NCBI GenBank assembly: GCA_001701105.1
Contig: DAAI01000001.1
Location: 4,518 to 14,661 of the forward strand
Length of the DNA stretch: 10,144 nucleotides
Source of the DNA: Bacteroidales bacterium GP1
GTDB taxonomy: Bacteria; Bacteroidota; Bacteroidia; Bacteroidales; Muribaculaceae
Reading direction: 5' to 3'
Below the pieces are notes generated by a model, which saw only the letters and a program-made list of their open reading frames with translations, was not told the origin of the DNA and ran no database searches. Shown here piece after piece: positions 1 to 7,107 of this stretch. Made by a program: the position numbers and the translations under genes. The first letter of the stretch is position 1; each line of letters starts with the position of its first letter.

Positions 1-824
1 TCATGAAGGATGTCGGTGGCCGGAGTGATGGGGTATGAGCCGAGGAAGAGGGGGCGTCCGCTCTTTTCGGAGGCAAGGATAAGGCCCCATGCAGTGGCTG
101 TATTCCCGGTTACGTCGGTATATGTGCCCTTCTTGGAAGAAGCGGTCTCGATGCGGTAGACGGGGAGGGAGCTGTGGGTGTTGTGACCATAGTCCCAGCC
201 GGCTTGGATCACTTTTGCGTTAGCCTCGTAGATGGCCGGCTTCTTTGCAAATTTAGCTTTGAGTTTGCGGAGAACGGCTTCGATGGGGCGGTCGAACAGC
301 CAGCACACAATTCCGAGCGCCAGCATATTGCGGCTCTTCATCATGGCCTTCTGATCGAGTCCGGAATCAGCGAGCGCGCTTTTGAGCAGAGTGGTCATCG
401 GGACGAGCATCACGCGCCGCGGGTCGATACCAAGCTCGGTGATAGGATCGGATGTGGTATACTCGGCTTTCTTCAGATTGGCCGCGGTAAAAGAATCCCC
501 ATCGCATACGATCACGCCATCTTTTTTCAGATAGCGCAGATTCGTCTTGAGGGCAGCCGGATTCATTGCCACGAGGACATCGGCCTCGTCACCGGGAGTG
601 TAGACGCCGCGGCCTACGCTTACCTGATAGCCCGATACACCGCTGAGCGAGCCTTGCGGGGCTCGGATCTCCGCCGGATAGTCGGGGAATGTGGAAATTT
701 CATTTCCTTCCTCGGCCGAGATATTCGAGAAGATATTCCCGGCCAACTGCATGCCGTCGCCGGAGTCTCCGGCGAAACGTATCACCACCTTATCGATGGT
801 TTTTACATTCGTTTCTTGTAGCAT
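1..824 (-). CDS. korA: 2-oxoacid:ferredoxin oxidoreductase alpha subunit (KorA type), 5' part
   Basis: Reverse-strand reading from ATG at 824 is open to the window edge, giving the first 274 residues of a protein usually about 600 residues long, so the 3' half is missing. It begins with the gamma domain fused at the N terminus: the glycine-rich FAGDSGDGMQLAG motif (about residues 17-29) is typical of pyruvate/2-ketoglutarate ferredoxin oxidoreductase gamma domains. The alpha domain starts near the edge with GSYPITPATDILH (262-274), the conserved YPITP region. The family oxidatively decarboxylates 2-oxoacids (2-oxoglutarate in KorAB) to acyl-CoA in the cytoplasm, using thiamine diphosphate on the beta subunit and reducing ferredoxin. 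KorB would be expected just beyond the left edge. The gene follows the secreted nuclease by 56 bp with no clear terminator or consensus promoter between them. Family assignment is confident; 2-oxoglutarate as the exact substrate is inferred. Confidence 0.9.
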   Translation of the reverse strand, partial: MLQETNVKTIDKVVIRFAGDSGDGMQLAGNIFSNISAEEGNEISTFPDYPAEIRAPQGSLSGVSGYQVSVGRGVYTPGDEADVLVAMNPAALKTNLRYLKKDGVIVCDGDSFTAANLKKAEYTTSDPITELGIDPRRVMLVPMTTLLKSALADSGLDQKAMMKSRNMLALGIVCWLFDRPIEAVLRKLKAKFAKKPAIYEANAKVIQAGWDYGHNTHSSLPVYRIETASSKKGTYTDVTGNTATAWGLILASEKSGRPLFLGSYPITPATDILH

Positions 825-880
825 ACGGATAGTGTTTTGGTATTATATAAAAGGTTTAGTGTGTGTTTCTGAATAAAGAA

Positions 881-2683
881 TCAGCGGATAATCACTTTTG
901 TCGCGGAGAGGCCGGGAGCAGTGACTATGTAGATTCCGGGACCCACGCCCTGGCCCGATATCCGCCGGCCGCCGAGGTCGTAGACTGCTCCGCCGTCGGG
1001 CACTAAGATGTCGCGGCCGTCAACAACCACGGGGGTTTGCCATGAGTCTTTGGCTGCGTTTATACCGCTGCCCGCATTGAAATCAAGGAATTTATATAAT
1101 TTCACCGCGCCCTGATTGCTTTCATAATTGAGGAAGCGGGGCTGAGCCTTGTTGAACTGGAGTCGGCCGAACTGCGAGAAGGTAAAGGCTATGTTGCCGG
1201 TAGGGTCGACATCAAGAGTGGCCGGAGTGGCTTGGTTAACGTCGAGCTTCATGCTGTTTTTGGCTGTGGCGTTCCAATATCCTTTGAAGTTGCCTTTCAC
1301 ATCATATACTCCGAGAGTTCTCGGATGGGAATCGCTGCCGCTACGCCCGAATTTTACGATTGCTGCATCGGCAGGGAGTTCCGTGACATGAATTGAATCC
1401 GGAGAAAATTCCACAAATCCCGCACTGGGCATGAATTTAGTGGATAGGCCTCCGTTCACTCCCATTGCGTGAAGCGTATTGGCGGAAAGGAGGATATAAT
1501 AATTGTCGGTATCTACATCCGCCGTGTTTGTCACGCTGGCCCACCGAGCTATCGACCAGTCGGTTACGGTGGGATTGCTTGCCCTTACCTCGAGATAGGA
1601 TGTAGAACTGCGCAAGGCTTCGCCCATATGAGTAATTTCGGGATTCTCCACGTACGCGGCAATTTTATGAGTCTGTCCGTCGGCCGATGCTTGCGGAATC
1701 TCTATCGCACCATCGTAAATGTCGAATGGGGCATCATCGTAGCTAATCCAGAGCTGGCCATCTCCCGACACCGGAAACAGTGTTGAATCCCAGTATCTTC
1801 CGGCGTAACAGTTATGATTCACCATCCGGGCAGTATTGAATTCCGGCGCCGCAGGCCGGTCGATCACTTTCCGTTCATTTATATTGAGCACCATGTCAAT
1901 CCCCTCCTCGAAACAAAGCGACGCTACGTATTCAAGGTCGATAAAAGGGTTGCGGTTGCCCTGAAGTTGGTAAATCGCTTCGTTACGTGCTTTCTCACGG
2001 CTATCGACCGGGTCGCACTCATCCCATTTGAGCAGCATTTCATAGGCCCATTGTTTTAACTCTGCCTTGCCTCCATTCAATTCAAACATATAGGCATAAT
2101 CATCGAGCCATCCTATTTCAGGGTACGCTGTGAAGATGTAGAAAAAAGCTCGTGCGAAATCACCTTTATACTCATCGGCCGGCTCGAACACGTTGGGGGC
2201 GCCCCCGCCGTATCCCGCACACGGAGTACCCACGAGAGTAAGGCCATTGTCGAGCAGTGTGGGTTCGGCCACGAGTCCCGGAGGATAGTTAGATTTCTTG
2301 CCATTGGCCATCTGATCGGAAGGATTGAGATGGAATAGGTCGCAATAGGCTGCGTTTTTGGTCTTGCCCCACCATGAATTGGCCACGGTGTGCTCGATAT
2401 TTTCAGCATCATGTCCGGGAAGGAAAACCAGATTGTTGCTATACATGTCGCGCCATGCCTTACGCCCACGCACTTCGATAACATCGGTAACTATGAAAGC
2501 GGTCCAAGTGTCAGAACCGTAGCTTACTTGCGAGTGGTCTTTGGCTAAGGCTTCTATTGCATCACGCAGCGCCCCCTCGTTTTTCCCGACGAGGGAGGAA
2601 TAGTAACCCTCGGGGATTGTGGCCGAAGCCGTGGTGCAGATGATGCACAATAATATGCCCGCTATAATATGATCATGCTTCAT
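881..2683 (-). CDS. Secreted endonuclease I-family nuclease with T9SS-type C-terminal tail
   Basis: A 600-residue protein with a signal peptide (residues 1-21, hydrophobic core IIAGILLCIICTT, likely cleavage after ASA). Residues about 60-255 carry an endonuclease I (EndA/Vvn, beta-beta-alpha metal) domain: E97-H98 followed by NSWWG, CDLFHLNPSD (114-123), KGDFARAFFY (173-182), and NEAIYQLQGNRNPFID (234-249), the conserved Asn-rich metal-site signature. Known members are non-specific DNA/RNA nucleases of the periplasm or exterior. Residues about 270-355 (RPAAPEF start, ISYDDAP) resemble the chitobiase-like beta-sandwich repeat common in these Bacteroidota proteins. The last 40 residues (VYDLGGRRI, GPGIYIV, final KVIIR) resemble a type A T9SS sorting domain, so export through the type IX system to the surface or medium is likely. 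A role in scavenging extracellular nucleic acid is inferred. ATG at 2683 is chosen because it directly begins the signal peptide. Confidence 0.88.
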   Translation of the reverse strand: MKHDHIIAGILLCIICTTASATIPEGYYSSLVGKNEGALRDAIEALAKDHSQVSYGSDTWTAFIVTDVIEVRGRKAWRDMYSNNLVFLPGHDAENIEHTVANSWWGKTKNAAYCDLFHLNPSDQMANGKKSNYPPGLVAEPTLLDNGLTLVGTPCAGYGGGAPNVFEPADEYKGDFARAFFYIFTAYPEIGWLDDYAYMFELNGGKAELKQWAYEMLLKWDECDPVDSREKARNEAIYQLQGNRNPFIDLEYVASLCFEEGIDMVLNINERKVIDRPAAPEFNTARMVNHNCYAGRYWDSTLFPVSGDGQLWISYDDAPFDIYDGAIEIPQASADGQTHKIAAYVENPEITHMGEALRSSTSYLEVRASNPTVTDWSIARWASVTNTADVDTDNYYILLSANTLHAMGVNGGLSTKFMPSAGFVEFSPDSIHVTELPADAAIVKFGRSGSDSHPRTLGVYDVKGNFKGYWNATAKNSMKLDVNQATPATLDVDPTGNIAFTFSQFGRLQFNKAQPRFLNYESNQGAVKLYKFLDFNAGSGINAAKDSWQTPVVVDGRDILVPDGGAVYDLGGRRISGQGVGPGIYIVTAPGLSATKVIIR

Positions 2684-2795
2684 GATTCAGTCAATATTGT
2701 TGTTTTACGGGATAGATGCCTGAAAATCGGAGAGTTGGGAGGACAGTACGAAAAGATATGCCGTCCCTATTCCAGTTTATCCCGGATAGTGACGG

Positions 2796-2803
2796 CAAAT
2801 TTA
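2796..2803 (-). promoter_or_regulatory. Possible -7 element for the secreted nuclease gene
   Basis: On the minus strand this reads TAAATTTG, matching the Bacteroidota -7 consensus TAnnTTTG. The -33 region is poor (TGTG rather than TTTG, 18 bases upstream), so the call is tentative. Initiation here would give a leader of roughly 105 bases before the ATG at 2683. The rest of the 225-base gap between the two minus-strand genes shows no ORF of note. Confidence 0.35.
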
Positions 2804-2908
2804 ATAATTATTTCCGTAAATCACACTCCCTTATCGAAAAAAATTGAGACATCCGCACCCTGCGGCGTCGTGCCGAAGGTTGGCATGAATTTATAATTCG
2901 GGGGAGTG

Positions 2909-3364
2909 CTAAAATTTATCCTCTACTGAAGGGATGTCTTCAACGATTATTTTATTATAGTTGAATGGGGGAAGCACGGGAATTTTAAACGTGCATTCAT
3001 CTGCATGAGCCATTAGAATCCCTCTTAGAGAACTATAGGAAAGGGAGGCGAAATATTGAGCTATACTTTTAGGAAGAATCGTCTTGCCACTTTCTGATTT
3101 GGGAAGCCCGGCGAGGGTGTCAGGATGCAGCTCAAAGACCATGTTGCATCCTACCTTTACCAGCACTTTATCTCTATCAGTGATATGGGGGTATTCCAGT
3201 TTTGCTTCTGTAGCTACTTCCACTCTCCGGGTAGATGCATCGAAGCGTAGGCGCACATCCTGAAGAAAGGCCATGTCTCTTTCTTTAGGATTGAAGTTCT
3301 CTGGGAAAATGGCGAATTGGCTCTGCTCGCCGCGCGCTATTCTGAATTGGAATTTTTCAGGCAT
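2909..3364 (-). CDS. SecB-like small chaperone, third gene of a putative toxin-antitoxin-chaperone operon
   Basis: A 151-residue soluble protein without signal peptide, close in size to SecB (about 155). I do not see a signature motif, but the overall pattern fits the SecB fold: an N-terminal beta-rich segment (FQFRIARGEQSQFAIFPE), alternating beta strands (VRLRFDASTRRVEVATEAKLEY; VLVKVGCNMVFELHPD), then a helix with SYSSLRGILMAHADE, then a proline-rich PVLPPFNYNKI, which parallels the SecB pattern of R-hh-I followed by LPP-hNF. Its ATG (3364) overlaps the antitoxin stop as ATGCCTGA (8 bases), so the two are translationally coupled. In TAC systems such as the Mycobacterium tuberculosis HigB1-HigA1-Rv1957 locus, a SecB-like protein binds the antitoxin tail and protects it. 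That role is inferred here from fold resemblance and gene order; another small beta-rich protein is possible. Confidence 0.55.
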   Translation of the reverse strand: MPEKFQFRIARGEQSQFAIFPENFNPKERDMAFLQDVRLRFDASTRRVEVATEAKLEYPHITDRDKVLVKVGCNMVFELHPDTLAGLPKSESGKTILPKSIAQYFASLSYSSLRGILMAHADECTFKIPVLPPFNYNKIIVEDIPSVEDKF

Positions 3365-3770
3365 ATTTCTGTAAATTTATCTCCTCCTGAAATTCGGAGT
3401 ATTCCTGTTCGTTTTTATTGATGTTGATTATTACTACGTTAGTTTTCTCTCTTTCGCGGTCATGCTCCCGATCGATGAGATTGATGCCCAACACGGCTTC
3501 AATCTCAACGAGGGTCTTTAGCTCGAAATTGGCTTTGCCACTTAGATAGCGCGATACTACGGCCTGAGTCTTTCCCAATTTTTCGGCCAAGTCACACCGC
3601 TTCATTCCCCGAAGCCTCAGCTCTCGGCTGATTTTTGCGGCGATGGCTACTGAGGCGCGGTACATGGCTCGGTTTTCCGAACGCTCCTTCATCCTGCGGC
3701 GTCCGCTTTCCGGCATCGGTGCTGCCAACCGCTCCATTCTTTTGATCACTTCATTCATCTTATGTACCAT
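3357..3770 (-). CDS. XRE-family helix-turn-helix antitoxin (HigA-like) with C-terminal extension
   Basis: A 137-residue protein. Residues about 42-97 form an XRE/HTH_3 DNA-binding domain: AAKISRELRLRGMKRCDLAEKL, then the recognition helix KTQAVVSRYLSGKANFEL, then TLVEIEAVLGINLI. The N terminus is basic. A 40-residue tail follows (98-137), charged and then hydrophobic and aromatic (NVVIININ, EYSEF, KYA). An open frame extends upstream to 3809, but I choose ATG 3770: AAGGA sits seven bases before it, and the start then lies 10 bases after the toxin stop instead of inside that gene. The stop overlaps the next gene's start. As an antitoxin it would neutralise the upstream toxin and repress their shared promoter; this follows from the toxin-first, HTH-second order known for HigBA-type loci. 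A plain phage-type regulator is the alternative. Confidence 0.8.
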   Translation of the reverse strand: MVHKMNEVIKRMERLAAPMPESGRRRMKERSENRAMYRASVAIAAKISRELRLRGMKRCDLAEKLGKTQAVVSRYLSGKANFELKTLVEIEAVLGINLIDREHDREREKTNVVIININKNEQEYSEFQEEINLQKYA

Positions 3771-3780
3771 TATAGTATCC

Positions 3781-4341
3781 TTAACAAGATGCCTTATCCA
3801 GGTCGTCAATAGTAAGGATTTCTTTTTTTTTGAGCCATGAATGCACTGACTCCATTACTTTATTTAATTCCTCCGCCAATACCGGACACTTGGAGATGGG
3901 ATTGTTGATCTTGATCCCGCCATACACTATAAGCATCGCTCCATGGACGTTCATTGCGTATATGCGGGTAAGGGAAGGGCGTTTGGTGCCGTAGCATTTG
4001 TATCCGGGATATTCTTTTAGACGCTCATTCTCATACCATTCAAACTCCTCCCATATATTTACCTTGTCGCCAGAAGCTGCGGAATTTATAAGATTTTCAA
4101 AGTATAAATCAAGATCTATAGCTTCATCTGTCGCTCTTTTAGCCCATGCATCAGTCTCTTCAGGAGGAATTCCCACCTGCCGCTGCATATAAGGGCTTAT
4201 TTCGTAATAATTGACTTCAAAAAATTTTAGGTTTGATAAATAATTTGTGAGACGGTCAAATATGTTATTGTATTCATCCATATCTTCATCGTCGTATTGT
4301 ATGGTATAAATCTTGCGCGGGGCTAAATTGATTAATTTCAT
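3781..4341 (-). CDS. Putative toxin of a three-gene toxin-antitoxin-chaperone-like operon
   Basis: A 186-residue cytoplasmic protein, acidic and aromatic-rich in its first half (YDDEDMDEYNNIFDRL). Its C-terminal part contains SLTRIYAMNVHGAMLIVYGGIKINN (about 122-146) followed by a helix (ELNKVMESVHSWLKKKEI). That pattern of a beta strand with R-hY-A, then hhhhGG-IK, then a Lys/Glu helix is one I associate with toxin-like proteins encoded just before XRE regulators in Bacteroidota; I cannot name a Pfam family with confidence. It is the first gene of the operon, starts 26 bases after a consensus -7 element, and is followed 10 bases later by the antitoxin. A run of nine adenines in the coding strand (3823-3831) encodes the LysLysLys near residue 172. 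A translation-dependent RNase activity, as in HigB/RelE, is only an inference from context. Confidence 0.6.
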   Translation of the reverse strand: MKLINLAPRKIYTIQYDDEDMDEYNNIFDRLTNYLSNLKFFEVNYYEISPYMQRQVGIPPEETDAWAKRATDEAIDLDLYFENLINSAASGDKVNIWEEFEWYENERLKEYPGYKCYGTKRPSLTRIYAMNVHGAMLIVYGGIKINNPISKCPVLAEELNKVMESVHSWLKKKEILTIDDLDKASC

Positions 4342-4366
4342 TTTATATATAAAGCAATTTTTGATG

Positions 4367-4398
4367 CAAAATTACTATATGCATATATGAAAAACAAA
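4367..4398 (-). promoter_or_regulatory. Bacteroidota sigma-type promoter of the toxin-antitoxin-chaperone operon
   Basis: Reading the minus strand, TTTG (4398-4395), 20 bases, then TAATTTTG (4374-4367), a full match to the TTTG-N19..21-TAnnTTTG consensus. It lies 26 bases before the toxin ATG, giving a short leader. The surrounding 4342-4464 stretch is very AT-rich with TATATA runs (for example 4344-4350 and 4416-4424) and a palindromic TATGCATA at 4379-4386 inside the spacer, a plausible place for repressor binding. Confidence 0.7.
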
Positions 4399-4463
4399 TA
4401 ATTCGGAAAAATATTTTATATATATTTAAAATTATAGTCGTGAGAATTAAATTATCCTCTTGT

Positions 4464-4497
4464 TTTGCCTTTAGGTGGAATCTATTTTGTAATTTTG
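4464..4497 (+). promoter_or_regulatory. Probable promoter of the sulfatase-family membrane protein
   Basis: TTTG at 4464-4467 and TAATTTTG at 4490-4497, separated by 22 bases, one more than the usual maximum. The -7 box is a perfect consensus match. If used, transcription starts at about 4503, which rules out a translation start at the TTG at 4465 and favours the GTG at 4537. It diverges from the toxin operon promoter across about 66 bases. Confidence 0.5.
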
Positions 4498-4536
4498 CAT
4501 CTGCGCATTTTCAATCTAAATATTGAATCAAAGAGG

Positions 4537-6378
4537 GTGGGAAGGAAAGACAAGAAAAATATAATAGCGGCCTTCAAAGGCGATCATGGCAGGGCATATG
4601 TCTGGTATTTGGCAATGGCATTGATAATGCTGATTGAATGGGTGCTGATGAAAGAAGGGGCGGACGTAAAATATTCCAACTTTTTAGGCACAATTTTCAA
4701 AGCCGCGGGAGATGTGGCGCTAATTCTATTGCCTTATTGGCTTCTGAACCCTAAATGGCGCTGGGCCGGATTACTGCCTGTATGGATGGTGGCAATATGC
4801 TGCGTGGTGAATCTTACCTATTACCGATTCTGGGGCGACCTTGTGCCGCCGGCCGCAGTGACGATGGGAGCGAACATCAACGCAGGTCTCCTGGCCTCCG
4901 GTTTTGCATTGTTGCATTGGGCAGACATATTCTTTTTCATCCTTCCGACTGGAGCAACAGCCCTCTATTTCCTTATTCGACCCGCTAAATCACCCCGATT
5001 CGCGAAGCGCGGTAAGTTAACAGGCATAGGTATATCCATGGCCGTAGGAATAATGGGTCAGCTATCATATTTTAAGACATCTTATAGTTGGCGGCAGGAA
5101 ATTTCACGCAGGGATCTTACAACGGCGATTGCTGATCAATTGACCGGAGAGTATTCTTCCCAGATTCAATTCTATAGTTACAATGGGCTCGCCGGCTACG
5201 GAATCCGGTTTTGTGCCGACATGATAAGGGTAATGACTTCATCGGTAGAACTTAATAAGGCTCAAAGAGAGGAAATTAAGAGTTTTTTGGATTCTTATGC
5301 GCGGAATATGGAGCCGGGGGCGACAGTGGCCGATTCTCTAAATGTAGTGTATATCATAGTCGAATCGCTTAATTCAGACATGATCACCAGAGAGATAGGA
5401 GGTAAGAAGGTTATGCCGGTACTGGATTCGCTGGTACATTCCTCAGGAACGGTATATTTCGACAATGTGGTGAGTCAGACAAAAGCCTCCTGCTCGTCCG
5501 ACGGGCATCTGCTCCTGCTTACAGGCCTTCTTCCTCCCGATAAGATAGCTTATGCGATTACTTATGGAGGGTGCAACCGATTTCCGTCGCTGGCTGATGC
5601 AATGCCTCGTCATAATAAATATCTCCTTTTGGCCGACGATGGTGTATGCTGGAATGAGGGTAACACGCTTAGTAATTTCGGATTGGGGAAGCCTCTGGTG
5701 ATAAAGGATCGCCCTGATTATGATGTGGGTGAGCTCGGACGCGACGGTGCCATGTTCCGGCAGGCCGCCGACATGATGCCGCGAATTGAGCAACCTTTCT
5801 TGATGACGCTGATGACAATCTCGATGCACATCCCTTTTAAGGAAGAAGCGTGGGAGATGCCGGAAGAAATTGCTGACGCTGAGGAGCTGAGCGCCCAGGA
5901 ACGGGATTATGCCAATACATGTAATCATACCGACCGATACATCGGTGAATTCCTACAAACCGTCCCGGTCAATACCCTGATATTTATTGCCTCCGACCAT
6001 AGCCAGGATATTGATAGTAAAAGCGGCGGCGGAAAGCGAGGAGCTTTCATTGCACTTCATACCGGGCGCACCGAACGAGTATCGCGTACTATAGGGCAAG
6101 TAAATCTTTTTCCTGCCACTCTCGATTTACTGGGCATCCGAGGAATCGCCGTCAACATCCGGCAAGCTACGGGTTCTGATGAATTGGAATCAAAATCTTC
6201 GGGCGGCTCGCTGATCTATTCCGGTCTCGCTCCATCGGCTTTAAATCCGGCTGTAGATGGCACGATTGATTCTTATGGTAAAATCTACGGCGCGCCTACG
6301 CAATCACTACTTGATTCCCTCGGCAGAGCCTATCGCCTTTCCGACCTTATAATCCGAGGCGATTATTTCAATAACTAA
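4537..6378 (+). CDS. LTA-synthase/sulfatase-family membrane phosphotransferase
   Basis: About 613 residues from GTG 4537. There is no ATG ahead of the first membrane helix; the frame is open upstream to a TTG at 4465, but a promoter overlaps that stretch, so GTG 4537 is preferred with low certainty. Five membrane segments fill roughly residues 20-180, as in LtaS and OpgB. The extracytoplasmic alkaline-phosphatase-superfamily domain starts at LNVVYIIVESLN (metal ligand E276). It continues with KASCSSDGH, where a Ser (about 320) sits at the usual Thr nucleophile position, then TISMHIPF (H431) and FIASDHSQ (D487-H488). Family members transfer phosphoglycerol or phosphoethanolamine from phospholipid to surface glycans or lipids. 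Bacteroidota lack lipoteichoic acid, so the acceptor here is unknown. No partner gene adjoins it. A short inverted repeat TTCCG-CAATA-CGGAA (6383-6397) follows the stop but has no T-tract. Confidence 0.85.
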   Translation: MGRKDKKNIIAAFKGDHGRAYVWYLAMALIMLIEWVLMKEGADVKYSNFLGTIFKAAGDVALILLPYWLLNPKWRWAGLLPVWMVAICCVVNLTYYRFWGDLVPPAAVTMGANINAGLLASGFALLHWADIFFFILPTGATALYFLIRPAKSPRFAKRGKLTGIGISMAVGIMGQLSYFKTSYSWRQEISRRDLTTAIADQLTGEYSSQIQFYSYNGLAGYGIRFCADMIRVMTSSVELNKAQREEIKSFLDSYARNMEPGATVADSLNVVYIIVESLNSDMITREIGGKKVMPVLDSLVHSSGTVYFDNVVSQTKASCSSDGHLLLLTGLLPPDKIAYAITYGGCNRFPSLADAMPRHNKYLLLADDGVCWNEGNTLSNFGLGKPLVIKDRPDYDVGELGRDGAMFRQAADMMPRIEQPFLMTLMTISMHIPFKEEAWEMPEEIADAEELSAQERDYANTCNHTDRYIGEFLQTVPVNTLIFIASDHSQDIDSKSGGGKRGAFIALHTGRTERVSRTIGQVNLFPATLDLLGIRGIAVNIRQATGSDELESKSSGGSLIYSGLAPSALNPAVDGTIDSYGKIYGAPTQSLLDSLGRAYRLSDLIIRGDYFNN

Positions 6379-6526
6379 ACCTTCCGCAATACGGAAAATA
6401 TCAGGTAAACGAAAATTGTCATAACCAAATCTACCTTTCGGATTGCAAACTCTACTTCAATAGATACGACCGGCATGTTCCGTAACCCTTTAAGCATGAG
6501 TGGGACGGTGATTAAAAATAAAAGTC

Positions 6527-6751
6527 ATGGCAGACAATCTCAACAAGTTAAAAGACATCCTTCTTTATTTGAAGTGGGGGAACATATCAAAAGATTATTT
6601 CGGCTTTTCAAGAGGCTGGATATATCAACGGCTCAACGGGTATGACGGCAACGGCAACCCATCAGAGTTCACCGAATCGCCAAAAGAAACACTGCGTGAA
6701 GCGTTGAGGGACATAGCAAAGAAACTCAACGAGACCGCTGACAGCATATAG
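6527..6751 (+). CDS. DUF5053-like small protein
   Basis: A 74-residue protein of the form ...LKDILLYLKWGNISKDYFGFSRGWIYQRLNGYDGNGNPSEFT..., matching from memory the DUF5053 family of small Bacteroidales proteins, whose hallmark is K-W-x-x-hxKxYFGxSxxWhYxRLxGxDGNGxP. The Trp/Tyr-rich centre looks like a small helix-turn-helix that recognises a nucleic acid, followed by a C-terminal helix (ETLREALRDIAKKLNETADSI). Its function is not established. Such genes are often found in accessory or phage-like regions. It stands alone: 148 bases separate it from the gene to the left, and a strong terminator follows 62 bases after its stop. ATG at 6527 gives the usual family length. Confidence 0.7.
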   Translation: MADNLNKLKDILLYLKWGNISKDYFGFSRGWIYQRLNGYDGNGNPSEFTESPKETLREALRDIAKKLNETADSI

Positions 6752-6782
6752 CTCTTATTTTGTTTTAACTACAACTACACCC

Positions 6783-6849
6783 GGACACGTTTAAGAGCTG
6801 CGTGTTCCATCCGGCCCGATTGACCCACAAAGTCAGTCGGGCTTTCTTT
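6783..6849 (+). terminator. Rho-independent terminator preceded by a second hairpin
   Basis: An 11-bp stem, GCCCGATTGAC (6814-6824) with GTCAGTCGGGC (6832-6842), contains one G-U pair and encloses a 7-base loop. TTTCTTT (6843-6849) follows it directly. Just upstream lies another hairpin, GGACACG (6783-6789) with CGTGTTCC (6801-6808), one base bulged. Together they end transcription of the DUF5053-like gene; attenuation of something downstream is possible but nothing shows it. Confidence 0.8.
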
Positions 6850-7107
6850 ACCCAAATCATATGATACCTTAACAGAATAAGAATGAAAATCCCGGAAGAA
6901 AACGGCCTTGTCAGCATAAATGGCAAGCCTAAGTAAGAGCGAGGTTTCAACTGTATGCGGCTGATAACCTTCCTAATGAATGACGGAGTAATCGACCGGG
7001 AGCAATGGCACTGAGAGTATCTACAAGCGGCATCAGGTCATTGCCCTTATTCCTCTGAATGTCCCAATCACCAACATCCAGTAGAAAATATATAAATCCT
7101 TACTAAA
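6850..7107. other. Intergenic stretch with only tiny ORFs, possibly decayed coding DNA
   Basis: Between the terminator and the next gene there is no credible full-length gene. Two tiny plus-strand ORFs occur: 6883-6936 (17 residues, MKIPEENGLVSINGKPK) and 6955-7014 (19 residues, MRLITFLMNDGVIDREQWH). The second is followed in the same frame by 26 more open codons after its stop. The composition looks protein-like across several frames, which suggests remnants of a broken gene, but I recognise no family. No consensus promoter for the gene at 7108 is evident. Confidence 0.35.

Noticed and set aside
174..821. 215-residue plus-strand frame
   Set aside because: Antisense to korA, whose reverse-strand reading has clear family motifs; the plus frame shows none.
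2113..2484. 123-residue minus-strand frame
   Set aside because: Alternative frame inside the secreted nuclease gene, covering its conserved catalytic motifs.
2834..2869. Terminator hairpin for the SecB-like gene (minus strand CCGCA-GGG-TGCGG followed by a T run)
   Set aside because: The stem is only 5 bp and about 10 bases separate it from the T run, too weak to list as a feature.
5443..5928. 161-residue minus-strand frame
   Set aside because: Antisense to the catalytic domain of the sulfatase-family protein; His/Arg-rich with no recognisable domain.
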